Of a stretch of 64,000 bases of DNA, positions 34,742-44,178 are shown in pieces. The DNA lies in the NCBI GenBank assembly GCA_019752295.1, contig JAIEMK010000012.1, forward strand, positions 1-64,000, in the 5' to 3' direction. Under the pieces are notes generated by a model that was not told where the DNA came from, did not search any database, and was given only the letters and a program-made list of their open reading frames with translations. Both the position numbers and the translations under genes were made by a program. This DNA comes from Chitinophagaceae bacterium (GTDB taxonomy: Bacteria; Bacteroidota; Bacteroidia; Chitinophagales; Chitinophagaceae). Position 1 is the stretch's first letter, and each line of letters opens with the position of its first letter.

Positions 34742-37700
34742 TTATTTTATGTTCTTCAGCATTTCTTTTACTGCTCTTTCCAGTTGAGCATCTTTTCCAA
34801 ACAATACATCATTGTACAGATTATCTACATCAATGTCGGGATATACTTGTAAGTTTTCAGTAGGTCTGTTTTCCTTTCCAATTGTTGCAATCATTGGTAT
34901 ACCAAATACAATGGTTGGATCTATTTGTGTTTCCCACCATACAGCGGTTCCTGTACCAGGCACAGGTTTTCCAATCAATGGTCCAATACCTATTTGCTTA
35001 TAAGCGTATGGAAAAATGAAGGCGTCGCTATAATTACTTTCACTCATGAGTACACAACTTGGTTTAACCCATTTGTTTTGAGGTTCATTTCCGGTGGCTT
35101 TAAATCCGTAAGGTGCAAAAAATAAGTAAGCTTTCCCATTCAGAAAAGTTACAAGATCATCGTGTAACCATCCACCACCATTGAATCTTGAATCTACAAT
35201 CAGCGACTCTTTATTTACATTTTTACCCATTACTTGTTCATACATTTCTCTGAAACTGCCGTCGTTCATAGCTTGTACGTGTACATAGCCAATTTTTCCC
35301 CCACTCAATTTATCTACCATTGCAGACATTGTAGCTGTCCATCTCTTATACAATAAAGCATTTTCTTGTAAAGGAAGGATAGGTTTTACAGTTTCTTCAA
35401 ATGTGCTTTTGCCATCTGCACTAGCTACTGTTAGTAATACATTTTTACCGGCTTTTCTATTAAGTAATATTGCCCAATCTGATTTTGATGTTACTGGTTC
35501 TCCATCTATTTTTTGAATAATACAACCAGCTTTAATCATGCTCTTGCTTGTATAGAGCGGGCCACCGGCAATTACATCGGTTACTTTCAGACCATCACCT
35601 TCAATGGTCTCATCATAAAATAATCCAAGCGAAGCCGTGAGATCGGCATTTGGATTTACGGGAGAATAACGACCTCCTGTATGAGATGCATTTAATTCAC
35701 CTAATAATTCGCTTAGTAATTCTTGGAAGTCGTAATTGTTATTAATGTGCGGTAAAAAACGCTGGTAATTATTTTTGTACATTTCCCAATCAACGCCATG
35801 CAGTTTAGGATCATAAAATTTCTTTTTAACCTGTCTCCATGCATGTTCCATGATATAAGCTCTTTCGCCTGCTGTATTCAATACCATTTCGCCATTGATA
35901 TTAACTGGGCTTATTTTCCCGCCATCAACTTCTACTTTATTGATACGCCCATCGGCTAAGACAAATAAAATTTTACCATCCTTACTCATCTCAAGATTTG
36001 CACTCATTGCACCCAATTTGGCAATGGATTTCAATTCTCTTGTTCTGGTATCAATCATCCATAAATCGATATTTTGTTCGTACTTAGCCAGATAAAACAA
36101 TTTACTGCCATCGGCAGATAAACTGTAATCACTGATGTTTGCAGAGCCTATCGTTAAACGCAGTTTTCTGTTTTCTAAATCCGTGATATCGGGATTAAAA
36201 TCTTCTTTCTTTTTAGTACTATCTTTTTTCTCTTTATCTTCTTTTTCTTTTAATAAAGCGAAATCGTCTTTGCTCAAACGAAAACGATCATATGCTTCTT
36301 TATCAAAGAATTGAGCATATATATCAGTCTCTTTTGCACCTTGATAAGCTAGAGGACCCTTGCCGTCTTTTGTAGTTTCCCATAATATTGCTTTGCCTCC
36401 TAAAGCCCATTGCACAGCTCCCTCAGCGAAACCACTTTGCGTAAGGTCGAAGCCATTACTATCTGTTCCATCAGCTTTATATAGCATAATTTCACTAGCA
36501 CCATACCTGCCCTTGTTGCTTCTTGCTGCTATCCATTTTCCGTCAGGACTCCAATTGTATTCTTGATCGCCATCACGGTACGAAAAGTTTTGCCCCGCGG
36601 CGATTAGGGTTCTAGAAACCTTTTTCTCTAGGTTAAATACTTTTAACGTATTTCTTTCTTCCAGATATGCAATTTCTTTTCCATCAGGTGAGAGCATTGG
36701 CTGAAATTCTTCTTTTTCGGTTGCAATAACCGGTTCTTCATTTAGTAATGTAGCTGCATAGAAATAGGGCTCATCTTTTCTACTAATACTCGTTTTCATA
36801 ATATCCCAACTCCCATTTCGTTCAGCAGAATAGTAGAGGCTTCTTCCATCCTTACCAAAAGCCAACATTCTTTCTTGTTGGGCTGTATTTGTAATGCGCT
36901 TTGTAATACCCCCTTCAACTGAAGTAACAAATATTTCTCCACGAAAAACAAATGCCACTTCTTTTCCATTGGGGGAAGCAGATATTTCAGTCGCGCCACT
37001 ATTGATTGCCACAATTTTTTCATCATTATTTCTTGCGTCTGCATTAACCTGAATGCTTATTTTTTTGGGCTGACCATTTTCTTTTAAAGTATAGATTTCG
37101 CCATTCTGCGAAAAGCATAATGTGTTGTCTCGAGATCTACTCAAATGCCTTACTGGATTATCCTTAAAGTTTGTGAGTTGCTTTTCATCTTTTTGGGTAA
37201 GCGATAATTTAAATATATTTTGGTTGCCTTTTTTCTCACTCAGATAAAAAATTGATTGGTCGTCTGAAGCGTAAATGGGTTCTCTGTCTTCTCCAATGAA
37301 ATCGCTGATTTTTTTATATTCTTTAGTTTTTATATCATAGGTCCATATATCTCTAGTTACAGAAGAGGTATGGTGTTTGCGCCAAGCGTCTTCAGTTCCT
37401 TTTCTATCTTGGAATACGAGTTGTGTGGCTTTGCTATTGTAATGTACATTTTCGGTACCTGCACTTAATAACATTTTACTTCTACCTCCTGCTACAGGAA
37501 CAGCGTATAATTTTGAAAATAACCTAGCGGCAGGAAAACGAACAGAAGTATTCAGGTCGTTTCTACCACTTCCGAAAATTACTTGTTTGTCATCTAACGA
37601 AAATTCCCAAGGGTAGTCGTTTGCAGAATTAAAAGTAAGTCTGTTTGCAGCTCCTCCCGTGGCAGGCATTACGAAAATATCAAAGTTGCCAAAACGGTCG

Positions 37701-37951
37701 GAGGCGAAAGCGATGGATTTTCCATCGTGGCTCCAAACTGGCATAAAATCGTGTGCTTCATGCATAGTGAGGGGAGTTGCTACTCCGCCAGCAGATGGAA
37801 CAGTAAAAAGGTCGCCCTTATAGCTGAATACAATTATTTGCCCATCGGGCGAAATGGCTGGATATCTTAGCCACAATGCATTTGATTGCGCATCTATTTG
37901 ATTTAGTGAACTCAAACAGAGGATCATAAATAGAAATAGTTTCCTGTTCAT
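34742..37951 (-). CDS. Tricorn-like S41 peptidase
   Basis: A 1069-aa exported protein starting with MNRKLFLFMILCLSSLNQIDAQ (signal peptide). Residues 25-600 carry PD40 beta-propeller repeats (GGAANRLTFNS, DGKEIAYLEERNTLKVF and similar), followed by a PDZ-like region and a C-terminal S41 domain with YVHVQAMNDGSF and a candidate catalytic Ser975 (NYSDAF). Tricorn proteases degrade peptides, and Bacteroidota homologues are exported. The start codon at 37951 is preferred because it begins the signal peptide; upstream starts at 37957 or 37990 are possible. Confidence 0.92.
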   Translation of the reverse strand: MNRKLFLFMILCLSSLNQIDAQSNALWLRYPAISPDGQIIVFSYKGDLFTVPSAGGVATPLTMHEAHDFMPVWSHDGKSIAFASDRFGNFDIFVMPATGGAANRLTFNSANDYPWEFSLDDKQVIFGSGRNDLNTSVRFPAARLFSKLYAVPVAGGRSKMLLSAGTENVHYNSKATQLVFQDRKGTEDAWRKHHTSSVTRDIWTYDIKTKEYKKISDFIGEDREPIYASDDQSIFYLSEKKGNQNIFKLSLTQKDEKQLTNFKDNPVRHLSRSRDNTLCFSQNGEIYTLKENGQPKKISIQVNADARNNDEKIVAINSGATEISASPNGKEVAFVFRGEIFVTSVEGGITKRITNTAQQERMLAFGKDGRSLYYSAERNGSWDIMKTSISRKDEPYFYAATLLNEEPVIATEKEEFQPMLSPDGKEIAYLEERNTLKVFNLEKKVSRTLIAAGQNFSYRDGDQEYNWSPDGKWIAARSNKGRYGASEIMLYKADGTDSNGFDLTQSGFAEGAVQWALGGKAILWETTKDGKGPLAYQGAKETDIYAQFFDKEAYDRFRLSKDDFALLKEKEDKEKKDSTKKKEDFNPDITDLENRKLRLTIGSANISDYSLSADGSKLFYLAKYEQNIDLWMIDTRTRELKSIAKLGAMSANLEMSKDGKILFVLADGRINKVEVDGGKISPVNINGEMVLNTAGERAYIMEHAWRQVKKKFYDPKLHGVDWEMYKNNYQRFLPHINNNYDFQELLSELLGELNASHTGGRYSPVNPNADLTASLGLFYDETIEGDGLKVTDVIAGGPLYTSKSMIKAGCIIQKIDGEPVTSKSDWAILLNRKAGKNVLLTVASADGKSTFEETVKPILPLQENALLYKRWTATMSAMVDKLSGGKIGYVHVQAMNDGSFREMYEQVMGKNVNKESLIVDSRFNGGGWLHDDLVTFLNGKAYLFFAPYGFKATGNEPQNKWVKPSCVLMSESNYSDAFIFPYAYKQIGIGPLIGKPVPGTGTAVWWETQIDPTIVFGIPMIATIGKENRPTENLQVYPDIDVDNLYNDVLFGKDAQLERAVKEMLKNIK

Positions 37952-38051
37952 ATGCATGATTTTAGTTTTGACTTTAAAGATAGGAGGCATTTGGAAATGA
38001 AAACGAAGAAAAGGCTGAATGGCAACGAAATGATGGCGAGTTTATTCCAAT

Positions 38052-38087
38052 CAAAAAGGGCCCCTGATCTGTTTTATTCAGGAGCCC
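38052..38087 (-). terminator. intrinsic terminator of the NmrA-like gene
   Basis: A minus-strand hairpin (arms about 38057-38067 and 38079-38087, imperfect) is followed on that strand by TTTTT, 20 nt after the gene stop. Confidence 0.75.
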
Positions 38088-38108
38088 TCGTTTAGTTAGT
38101 TAGCTTAA

Positions 38109-38996
38109 TTAGCTATTGTATATCAATGCAAAGGTTTTTGCAAAATCTTCCAAATTGGTTTTTCCAAATGCAGGTTTAGCAACTTGATTATATTCTTTAC
38201 CCATTTCTCCGGTTCGCATAGCTGCACCCATTTCGGTGTAGTTTTTTGCAACTTCATCGGGCAACCCTGCCTGTAGCATGCCGCCATAAGTTTGTTCGTC
38301 GGTAAAATTTACCCAAGGCAAAGCGGGGTTTCCGATAGCGGCCCCTAGTATTGAAGCAACTTCGTTGGTTGTTTTTTCGTCACTTATCACGTAGCGAATA
38401 CTATGCCCTTCAAAGGAAAGTGAAAGTAATTCTTCTGCCGCAGCGCTGGCAATATCTGCCGGATTAGCCAGTGGAAGCAAACTGCCTTCTCCATAATTTG
38501 CACCAATGATTTGCATATTTTTGATCATCCCGATATTACCCAAAAAGTTGGTATAAAAAAAGCCAGGGCGCAAATGTTTGACGGCCACATCGCTTAATTC
38601 GTTCAACTCTTTTTCAACAAAAAATAAACCCGACACCGGTCCGCATCCCTCCTGCATATGTGCACCAATACTACTCAGGTTAACTACTTTTTTTACAGCA
38701 CTTGCCTTTATAGCTTTTGCATAGTTTGCACCGATTGTTGCAATAAAAGTTTTCCAGTTTGTTGCATCAAACTTTGGAGGAACCATTGTGTAGATAGCAT
38801 CTGCTCCAGTAAATGTTTTGGTTAAGAAATCAACGTCCTCCACCGAACCAATTGCTGCTATCGCCCCTGCATCAATTAGATCTTTCAGATTTGCTTCCGA
38901 GCGGCCAATAACAGTAACCTGATGATGGGCTGCTAATAATTGAAGAGCTAAAGGTTTTGAAATGTTTCCTGCTCCTCCTGTGATAACGTAATTCAT
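38109..38996 (-). CDS. NmrA-like NAD(P)-binding protein
   Basis: A 295-aa atypical short-chain reductase with the nucleotide motif TGGAGNISKPLALQLL (residues 7-22) and the NmrA/quinone oxidoreductase pattern GRSEANLKDLIDAGAIAAIGSVED. The Tyr-Lys pair of classical SDRs is missing, as is usual for NmrA proteins. These proteins act as NADP-quinone oxidoreductases or redox sensors. A MarR gene lies upstream on the same strand, and both have the same palindromic operator, so it is the probable target of that regulator. Confidence 0.85.
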   Translation of the reverse strand: MNYVITGGAGNISKPLALQLLAAHHQVTVIGRSEANLKDLIDAGAIAAIGSVEDVDFLTKTFTGADAIYTMVPPKFDATNWKTFIATIGANYAKAIKASAVKKVVNLSSIGAHMQEGCGPVSGLFFVEKELNELSDVAVKHLRPGFFYTNFLGNIGMIKNMQIIGANYGEGSLLPLANPADIASAAAEELLSLSFEGHSIRYVISDEKTTNEVASILGAAIGNPALPWVNFTDEQTYGGMLQAGLPDEVAKNYTEMGAAMRTGEMGKEYNQVAKPAFGKTNLEDFAKTFALIYNS

Positions 38997-39019
38997 GTTG
39001 CTTGTTTTATTGTTAATAA

Positions 39020-39031
39020 TTGTATATACAA
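39020..39031 (-). promoter_or_regulatory. MarR operator 1 (NmrA-like gene)
   Basis: The perfect palindrome TTGTATATACAA, within an 18-nt context (ATAATTGTATATACAAAT), lies 24-35 nt before the NmrA-like gene start. It covers the TTTG -33 element. The matching site near 39504 shares 17 of 18 nt, which identifies it as an operator. Confidence 0.7.
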
Positions 39032-39048
39032 ATGTTAAGTAAAAAAAA

Positions 39049-39477
39049 TTAATCTGTTAACTTATCTGATATCCTATTCATGCTCTGAACCAGTTTATTG
39101 CTTTCTTCTGCTCCCAATAATTTGCTGTAAGAATTATAAAAATCACCTACACAAGCTTTTAATTCGGGTAGCATTTCTTTTGCTCTGGGACTGGGGTACA
39201 CATTGGTAATTTTTCCATCTGCAGTTCTAACAACCAATTTCTTTGCTTCCAACTTTTCTATCAAACGTGTAATGGTACTGGGTGTTAACTGCATTTGTGC
39301 CGCAATATTACCCGGTTGCATACCCGGCTCTTCCAATAATAGCATCAACAAATACCCATGACTTGGCGACAAATTTACCCGCTTCCAGCTTTCGATGGCC
39401 AGCTTCTCTATTTTCCGGGCCAACGCATTGCTGGTAAAATAAATGCATTTTGAATATTTGCTATCCGATGTTTTCAT
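39049..39477 (-). CDS. MarR family transcriptional regulator
   Basis: A 142-aa winged-helix regulator with the usual long first helix, LSPSHGYLLMLLLEEPGMQPGNIAAQ, recognition helix LTPSTITRLIEKLEAKKLV and wing DGKITNVYPSPRAKEM. MarR proteins sense oxidants or aromatic compounds and usually repress their own gene plus an adjacent oxidoreductase. Both of these genes have the same palindrome at their -33 region here, so autorepression and control of the NmrA-like gene are likely. No Cys is in the DNA-binding core. Confidence 0.92.
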   Translation of the reverse strand: MKTSDSKYSKCIYFTSNALARKIEKLAIESWKRVNLSPSHGYLLMLLLEEPGMQPGNIAAQMQLTPSTITRLIEKLEAKKLVVRTADGKITNVYPSPRAKEMLPELKACVGDFYNSYSKLLGAEESNKLVQSMNRISDKLTD

Positions 39478-39485
39478 GAACAGGA

Positions 39486-39516
39486 CAAAAATAGTTATAA
39501 TAATTGTATGTACAAA
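39486..39516 (-). promoter_or_regulatory. MarR promoter overlapped by operator 2
   Basis: A perfect -33/-7 promoter on the minus strand: TTTG (plus-strand 39513-39516), 19 nt, and TATTTTTG (39486-39493), 8 nt before the ATG. The near-palindrome TTGTATGTACAA (39504-39515) covers the -33 TTTG, so a bound MarR protein would block polymerase directly. Confidence 0.8.
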
Positions 39517-39524
39517 TAAATTTT

Positions 39525-40178
39525 TTATTCAAAATCTTTAATGCGATCAGAACTAATGATGATTTTACCAAAAACAGAATGATTGCCGGCAAACGAAAGC
39601 ATGGATTTAGCGATGGCCAATGCTGATACGGACTGGTATTTTCGGAGTGGCCCTACCAATACATAATTGAGTATCTCGTTTATAGTAGCGGCTATTTTTT
39701 CGCCCGAACGATGTTCTGTTCTATTACCGGTAATTAATGCGGGCCTGAAAATACATAATACCGGATAGCCGATATTGCTCAAGAGTTTTTCCATTTCGGC
39801 TTTTACCCTACTATAAAAAAACAGAGAATCGGCGGCCGCTCCCATGGCACTCATTACTAAGAAACGTTTGCTTCCGGCCTCGAACTGTAATTTGGCAAAC
39901 TTTACGGGATACTCGAGGTCCACTTTTTTAAAAGCTTCCTGAGTCTTTACTTTCTTAATGGTGGTACCCAAACAGCAAAATACAGTATCTGCTTCAACAG
40001 CGGCTTCATAACTGTCGAAATCTATAATCAGCTCTTTTAATTTGGGGTTTTGTATACCAATTGGCCTTCTGCTATATATGTAAACAGTGTGATAAGCATC
40101 AGATTCCAACAATAGATTCAATAAATGTCCACCAGTTAGGCCGCTGGCACCAAGTAGTAATGCAGATTTTTGTGACAT
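39525..40178 (-). CDS. NAD(P)H-binding oxidoreductase
   Basis: A 217-aa protein starting MSQKSALLLGASGLTGGHLL (Gly-rich nucleotide motif, residues 9-16) with the short NAD(P)H-binding (atypical SDR) pattern: VFCCLGTTIKKVKTQEAFKKVD, LVMSAMGAAADSLFFYSRVKAE and FRPALITGNRTEHR. The YxxxK motif is replaced by YSRVK (Tyr and Lys). The start at 40178 is the first ATG. It is divergent from ruvB, and the exact role is unknown; family members include HTATIP2-like and NADH-sensor proteins. Confidence 0.85.
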   Translation of the reverse strand: MSQKSALLLGASGLTGGHLLNLLLESDAYHTVYIYSRRPIGIQNPKLKELIIDFDSYEAAVEADTVFCCLGTTIKKVKTQEAFKKVDLEYPVKFAKLQFEAGSKRFLVMSAMGAAADSLFFYSRVKAEMEKLLSNIGYPVLCIFRPALITGNRTEHRSGEKIAATINEILNYVLVGPLRKYQSVSALAIAKSMLSFAGNHSVFGKIIISSDRIKDFE

Positions 40179-40216
40179 CAGCTTTTTTAGCAAAGCTATG
40201 GATTAATAGTATTTTG

Positions 40217-40224
40217 TAGTTTTG
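40217..40224 (+). promoter_or_regulatory. -7 box of ruvB
   Basis: TAGTTTTG matches TAnnTTTG and ends 6 nt before the ruvB ATG, so the predicted transcript would start near the start codon. No -33 box at the expected spacing is seen. Confidence 0.45.
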
Positions 40225-40230
40225 AACAGT

Positions 40231-41262
40231 ATGGCCAACGATAATCTTAATAATTCTCCAGAAAATTTAAACCCGGCAGATAAGGAGTTCGAAAATACGA
40301 TCAGGCCAAAAGAGATCGATGATTTTTCTGGACAACCCCAACTGATTGAAAACCTTACCATCTTCATCAAAGCAGCCAAACTGCGTGGTGAAGCTTTGGA
40401 TCATGTATTGTTTCACGGTCCACCCGGTTTAGGAAAAACCACATTAAGCAGAATTGTTGCAAACGAACTGGGCGTTAATATTAAAGAAACTTCAGGGCCC
40501 GTTATTGAAAAGCCTGGTGATCTGGCAGGCCTACTTACAAACTTGCAGCCCAATGATGTTTTATTTATTGATGAAATTCATCGACTGAGTACAGTGGTGG
40601 AAGAATATCTGTATGCAGCAATGGAAGATTTTAGAATCGATATCATGATCGATACGGGGCCCAATGCAAGAAGCATCCAGATCAATTTAAATCCTTTTAC
40701 TTTAGTTGGCGCAACTACTCGAAGCGGATTATTAACTGCACCGCTACTTTCGCGTTTTGGCATAAAGAGTCGCCTGGAATACTACAATGCAGAAACATTA
40801 AAGAAGATCATTGAAAGAAGTGCAGCCATTTTGAATACAGAGATTAGTTCTGAAGCCGCCGGTGAAATATCTCGAAGAAGCAGGGGAACGCCGCGTATTG
40901 CTAACGGACTATTAAGAAGGGTGCGCGATTTTGCACAAGTGTTGAACGATGGTACAATTGATATTGGTATCACACAACACGCGTTAAAAGCTTTGAATGT
41001 GGATGAGCACGGACTAGATGAGATGGATAACAGAATTCTGGCAGCCATCATCGATAAATTTAAAGGAGGCCCGGTAGGACTTACCACTATTGCTACCGCT
41101 GTTGGTGAGGAATCCGGAACGATTGAAGAAGTTTACGAACCTTTTCTGATACAGGAAGGATTTTTGCAAAGAACACCCCGGGGCAGGGAAGCTACTTTAA
41201 AAGCCTATAACCATTTGGGCAGAGAACCCAATCAACGCAACGACCCAACCTTATTTACATAA
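40231..41262 (+). CDS. ruvB: Holliday junction helicase subunit RuvB
   Basis: A 343-aa AAA+ motor of the RuvAB branch-migration complex. Walker A GPPGLGKT is at residues 63-70, Walker B FIDEIH has Asp114-Glu115, and sensor motif [17 protein letters not shown] is present, as is the C-terminal winged helix ([12 protein letters not shown]). The start is the ATG at 40231; an upstream TTG at 40222 is in frame. A terminator follows 4 nt after the stop. ruvC lies at 18491-19054. Confidence 0.97.
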   Translation: MANDNLNNSPENLNPADKEFENTIRPKEIDDFSGQPQLIENLTIFIKAAKLRGEALDHVLFHGPPGLGKTTLSRIVANELGVNIKETSGPVIEKPGDLAGLLTNLQPNDVLFIDEIHRLSTVVEEYLYAAMEDFRIDIMIDTGPNARSIQINLNPFTLVGATTRSGLLTAPLLSRFGIKSRLEYYNAETLKKIIERSAAILNTEISSEAAGEISRRSRGTPRIANGLLRRVRDFAQVLNDGTIDIGITQHALKALNVDEHGLDEMDNRILAAIIDKFKGGPVGLTTIATAVGEESGTIEEVYEPFLIQEGFLQRTPRGREATLKAYNHLGREPNQRNDPTLFT

Positions 41263-41266
41263 AATA

Positions 41267-41297
41267 AAAAACCTTCCCGAATAGCAGGAAGGTTTTT
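41267..41297. terminator. bidirectional terminator between ruvB and response regulator
   Basis: An 11-bp stem (AAAAACCTTCC 41267-41277 with its complement 41287-41297), flanked by A/T tracts on both sides, separates convergent genes. Confidence 0.85.
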
Positions 41298-41316
41298 ATT
41301 TTATAAAAAGATTTTT

Positions 41317-42012
41317 CTAAGGAGCCACTAGTCTGAAACCGTTTCCGTGAATATTTACGATTTCGATATCGGTATCTTCTTTCAGGTATTTACGCAATTT
41401 AGCAATATACACATCCATACTTCTACCGTTAAAATAGGTATCGCTGCCCCATATTTTTTTCAATGCTCTTTCGCGGGGAAGCAGATCATTCTTGTGTTCT
41501 GCCAACATTTTCAAAAGTTCATTTTCTTTAGGAGAAAGTGTTTGAGTGTTGTCGCCTCTTTTTAGTTCACGCAATTTAGGATTGAAATGATATTTTCCCA
41601 GATCGAATTCGATATTGTCGCTGATACGATTATCCTCTTCGTTACGTTTTAAAATGGCTTTGATTTTGAGTAACAATACTTCACTATCAAAAGGTTTGGT
41701 GATATAATCATCAGCTCCTAATTTATATCCCTGAATAATATCATCCTTCATGGTCTTTGCACTCAGGAAAAACAGGGGGATATCCAAATCCACATCACGG
41801 ATTTCTTCAGCAAGTTTAAATCCATCCATATTTGGCATCATCACATCCAGTAAACAGATATCAAATTTCTCACGCTGAAATGCAGCCAACCCCAGGCGAC
41901 CATCTCTTTCAAGCGTAACATCATAATCGTTTAGCTCCAGGTAATTCTTCAATACCATACCCAAATTGGTATCATCTTCACACAAGAGTATTTTGCTTCT
42001 TTTATCTTCCAT
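41317..42012 (-). CDS. OmpR-type response regulator (RprY-like)
   Basis: A 231-aa response regulator with an N-terminal receiver (phosphoacceptor Asp56 in LLDVMMP, acidic pocket EDD near residues 12-14, conserved Lys in ITKPFD) and a C-terminal OmpR-type winged helix (residues 130-231, RSMDVYIAKLRKYLKED). The overall sequence matches RprY of Bacteroidota. No histidine kinase gene is next to it in this window, so it is orphan-like here. No target sites could be placed. Confidence 0.92.
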   Translation of the reverse strand: MEDKRSKILLCEDDTNLGMVLKNYLELNDYDVTLERDGRLGLAAFQREKFDICLLDVMMPNMDGFKLAEEIRDVDLDIPLFFLSAKTMKDDIIQGYKLGADDYITKPFDSEVLLLKIKAILKRNEEDNRISDNIEFDLGKYHFNPKLRELKRGDNTQTLSPKENELLKMLAEHKNDLLPRERALKKIWGSDTYFNGRSMDVYIAKLRKYLKEDTDIEIVNIHGNGFRLVAP

Positions 42013-42191
42013 AACGTCTTATTTATTAATCAAATAAAGATAAAACATATCCATTTTAATGCCGAACCCGCTCAATCTTTTGTTAAAAAGCAAGAATGGC
42101 ATTTATGAATCGTTCGTTTCACAACGTAAGTTCCGCTAATTTTTTGGCTTTAATTGATATTTTTGAACTACAAAGCAAAAATAAATTAGTA

Positions 42192-44096
42192 TCAGCAAAG
42201 CCTTATTTCCCCGGTTTCAGCAATTGCGATCCTATTTTCTGATTCCATAAACGCCAGCACTTTTTGCAATTCCTCAACGCTAAATTGTGGGGATTCCTTT
42301 ATCAGTTCGTTTACCGAGATCCCTTTTGCAATGAGCTGCATAATTGATTTTTCGATTTCCGAAAACCTGTCAGCACTAAGTGTTTTTTTCTTTGCATCCA
42401 AACAGTTGTCGCAAATACCACATGCTGCAACATTTTTTTCTCCAAAATAATTGCTGATAGCATTACTTCTGCAAGCCTTCCTGAGTTGTACAAAATGTAT
42501 AAACGCATCCAGTCTGTTTTGATAAAGCTTTTTTCTTTTCAGATATAGATCCTGATCAATATGAAGGTATTCGGCTGGGGCTCGATTCAAAACAAAATAA
42601 ATCTGCGGGGTTTCTTTCTGCGGAGCATATTCAATGATACCAAACCGATGTAAATTTTGCAGTTTCTGAACTACTTCGTCTAAGGGTTCGCGCAATATCC
42701 TTGAAATTTGTTTTTCAAATATCGAAACCTTATTATCAAAGATTCCTTCATAAGTTCTCAAAAGTGTTTTAATCATTTCTTCGAGATCGGGATAGTTTTC
42801 TTCAAATAAATAAAGGCTGTCCTTATTAGTTGTAAACTGAATTTTTGCAGGTAAAAAAATATTTTCAGAAAGCATGCAATGGCCTTCCTGCTCCAGTATC
42901 TTTAAAACGTTGGTTACCTGATAAAGATCCAGTTTAAAATTTTTCACAAATTCCGACAAGTCAAAATCGAAGTACTGAGCTTCACCGGCACCAACGGGTA
43001 GTTGTAGAAAATCGGCAACACACTGATAGATTTTTTTGATGATTGGAATGGGCGGATAGCGCTTATCGGGCATAGTTTCCAATGCTTCGATATCGGCTTG
43101 TTGATACAATAATACAGCATAAGATTTTTTTAAATCCCTTCCGGCCCGCCCCGCTTCCTGGTAATAATTTTCCAAACATTCAGGGGCATCGTAGTGTATT
43201 ACGGTTCTTACATCGGGCTTGTCGATTCCCAAGCCAAAGGCATTGGTGCAGGCAATTACACGCGTTTTATTATTGATCCATGATTCCTGACGCGCTGTTC
43301 TTTCTTCCGAACTTAAGCCGGCATGATAAAAATCTGCGCTAATATTTTGAAGTTGTAATAATTCAGAAAGGTCTTTACATTGCCTTCGATTATTGCAATA
43401 AATGATGCTGCTTCCAGGAACTGATTCCAAAATAGCTATCAGTTTATTGACCTTGCTATCTACTTTGAAAACGCTGTAGGAGAGGTTTGGTTTTTCGAAC
43501 GACTGTTTAAAGATGGCAACATTTTTCAGTTCCAGTTTTGCTACTATATCGTTCTGTACATCCTTTGTTGCAGAAGCCGTAAGTGCAATCATGGGCACAT
43601 TATCTAAATGCGCTCTGATATTTGCAATGCGTAAATAGGGTGGCCTAAAATCGTAGCCCCATTGCGAAACACAATGTGCTTCATCTACTACAATTAAACT
43701 GATATCTAAATGTGGTAAATATTCTTTAAAAGCCTTTGTTTCTAGTCTTTCGGGCGACAGATACAAAAACTTGTAGTGGCCTTCGGCAGCATTCTTTAAA
43801 ATTGTATTTACTTCATAATACGAAAGTCCGCTGTGTATGCTGGCTACAGCGATATCTTTTTTTTGAAGATTCTCTGTCTGGTCCTTCATGAGGGCGATGA
43901 GCGGACTAATCACTAAACAAACCCCCTCCAATATCAATCCCGGAACCTGAAAGCAAATCGATTTTCCTCCACCGGTTGGCAATAGCGCCATGGTATCTCT
44001 TCCCGACAGTACAGACAGAATAATTTCTTCCTGCATCGGTCGAAAAGAATCATACCCCCAGTACTGAGCTAATATTTTTTTTGGACTATCCGGCAT
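42192..44096 (-). CDS. recQ: RecQ family ATP-dependent DNA helicase
   Basis: A 634-aa superfamily II helicase. Walker A TGGGKS is at residues 41-46, the DEAH box (DEAHCVSQWGYDF) at 138-141, and the Helicase C domain ends near residue 345 (AGRAGRDL). An RQC-like region and a Zn-binding Cys cluster (KACRSNAIS...CGICDNC) follow. The extreme C-terminus has no clear HRDC domain, so it is a shorter RecQ. It unwinds 3'-5' in recombination and repair. It follows copA in the minus direction. Confidence 0.92.
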   Translation of the reverse strand: MPDSPKKILAQYWGYDSFRPMQEEIILSVLSGRDTMALLPTGGGKSICFQVPGLILEGVCLVISPLIALMKDQTENLQKKDIAVASIHSGLSYYEVNTILKNAAEGHYKFLYLSPERLETKAFKEYLPHLDISLIVVDEAHCVSQWGYDFRPPYLRIANIRAHLDNVPMIALTASATKDVQNDIVAKLELKNVAIFKQSFEKPNLSYSVFKVDSKVNKLIAILESVPGSSIIYCNNRRQCKDLSELLQLQNISADFYHAGLSSEERTARQESWINNKTRVIACTNAFGLGIDKPDVRTVIHYDAPECLENYYQEAGRAGRDLKKSYAVLLYQQADIEALETMPDKRYPPIPIIKKIYQCVADFLQLPVGAGEAQYFDFDLSEFVKNFKLDLYQVTNVLKILEQEGHCMLSENIFLPAKIQFTTNKDSLYLFEENYPDLEEMIKTLLRTYEGIFDNKVSIFEKQISRILREPLDEVVQKLQNLHRFGIIEYAPQKETPQIYFVLNRAPAEYLHIDQDLYLKRKKLYQNRLDAFIHFVQLRKACRSNAISNYFGEKNVAACGICDNCLDAKKKTLSADRFSEIEKSIMQLIAKGISVNELIKESPQFSVEELQKVLAFMESENRIAIAETGEIRLC

Positions 44097-44178
44097 TTTG
44101 CAAAATGCAATAATTGATTTGAAAACAACTAAGCTAGTATATCGTAGCGGAGGATGCTCAAATCATCATAAAAATATT

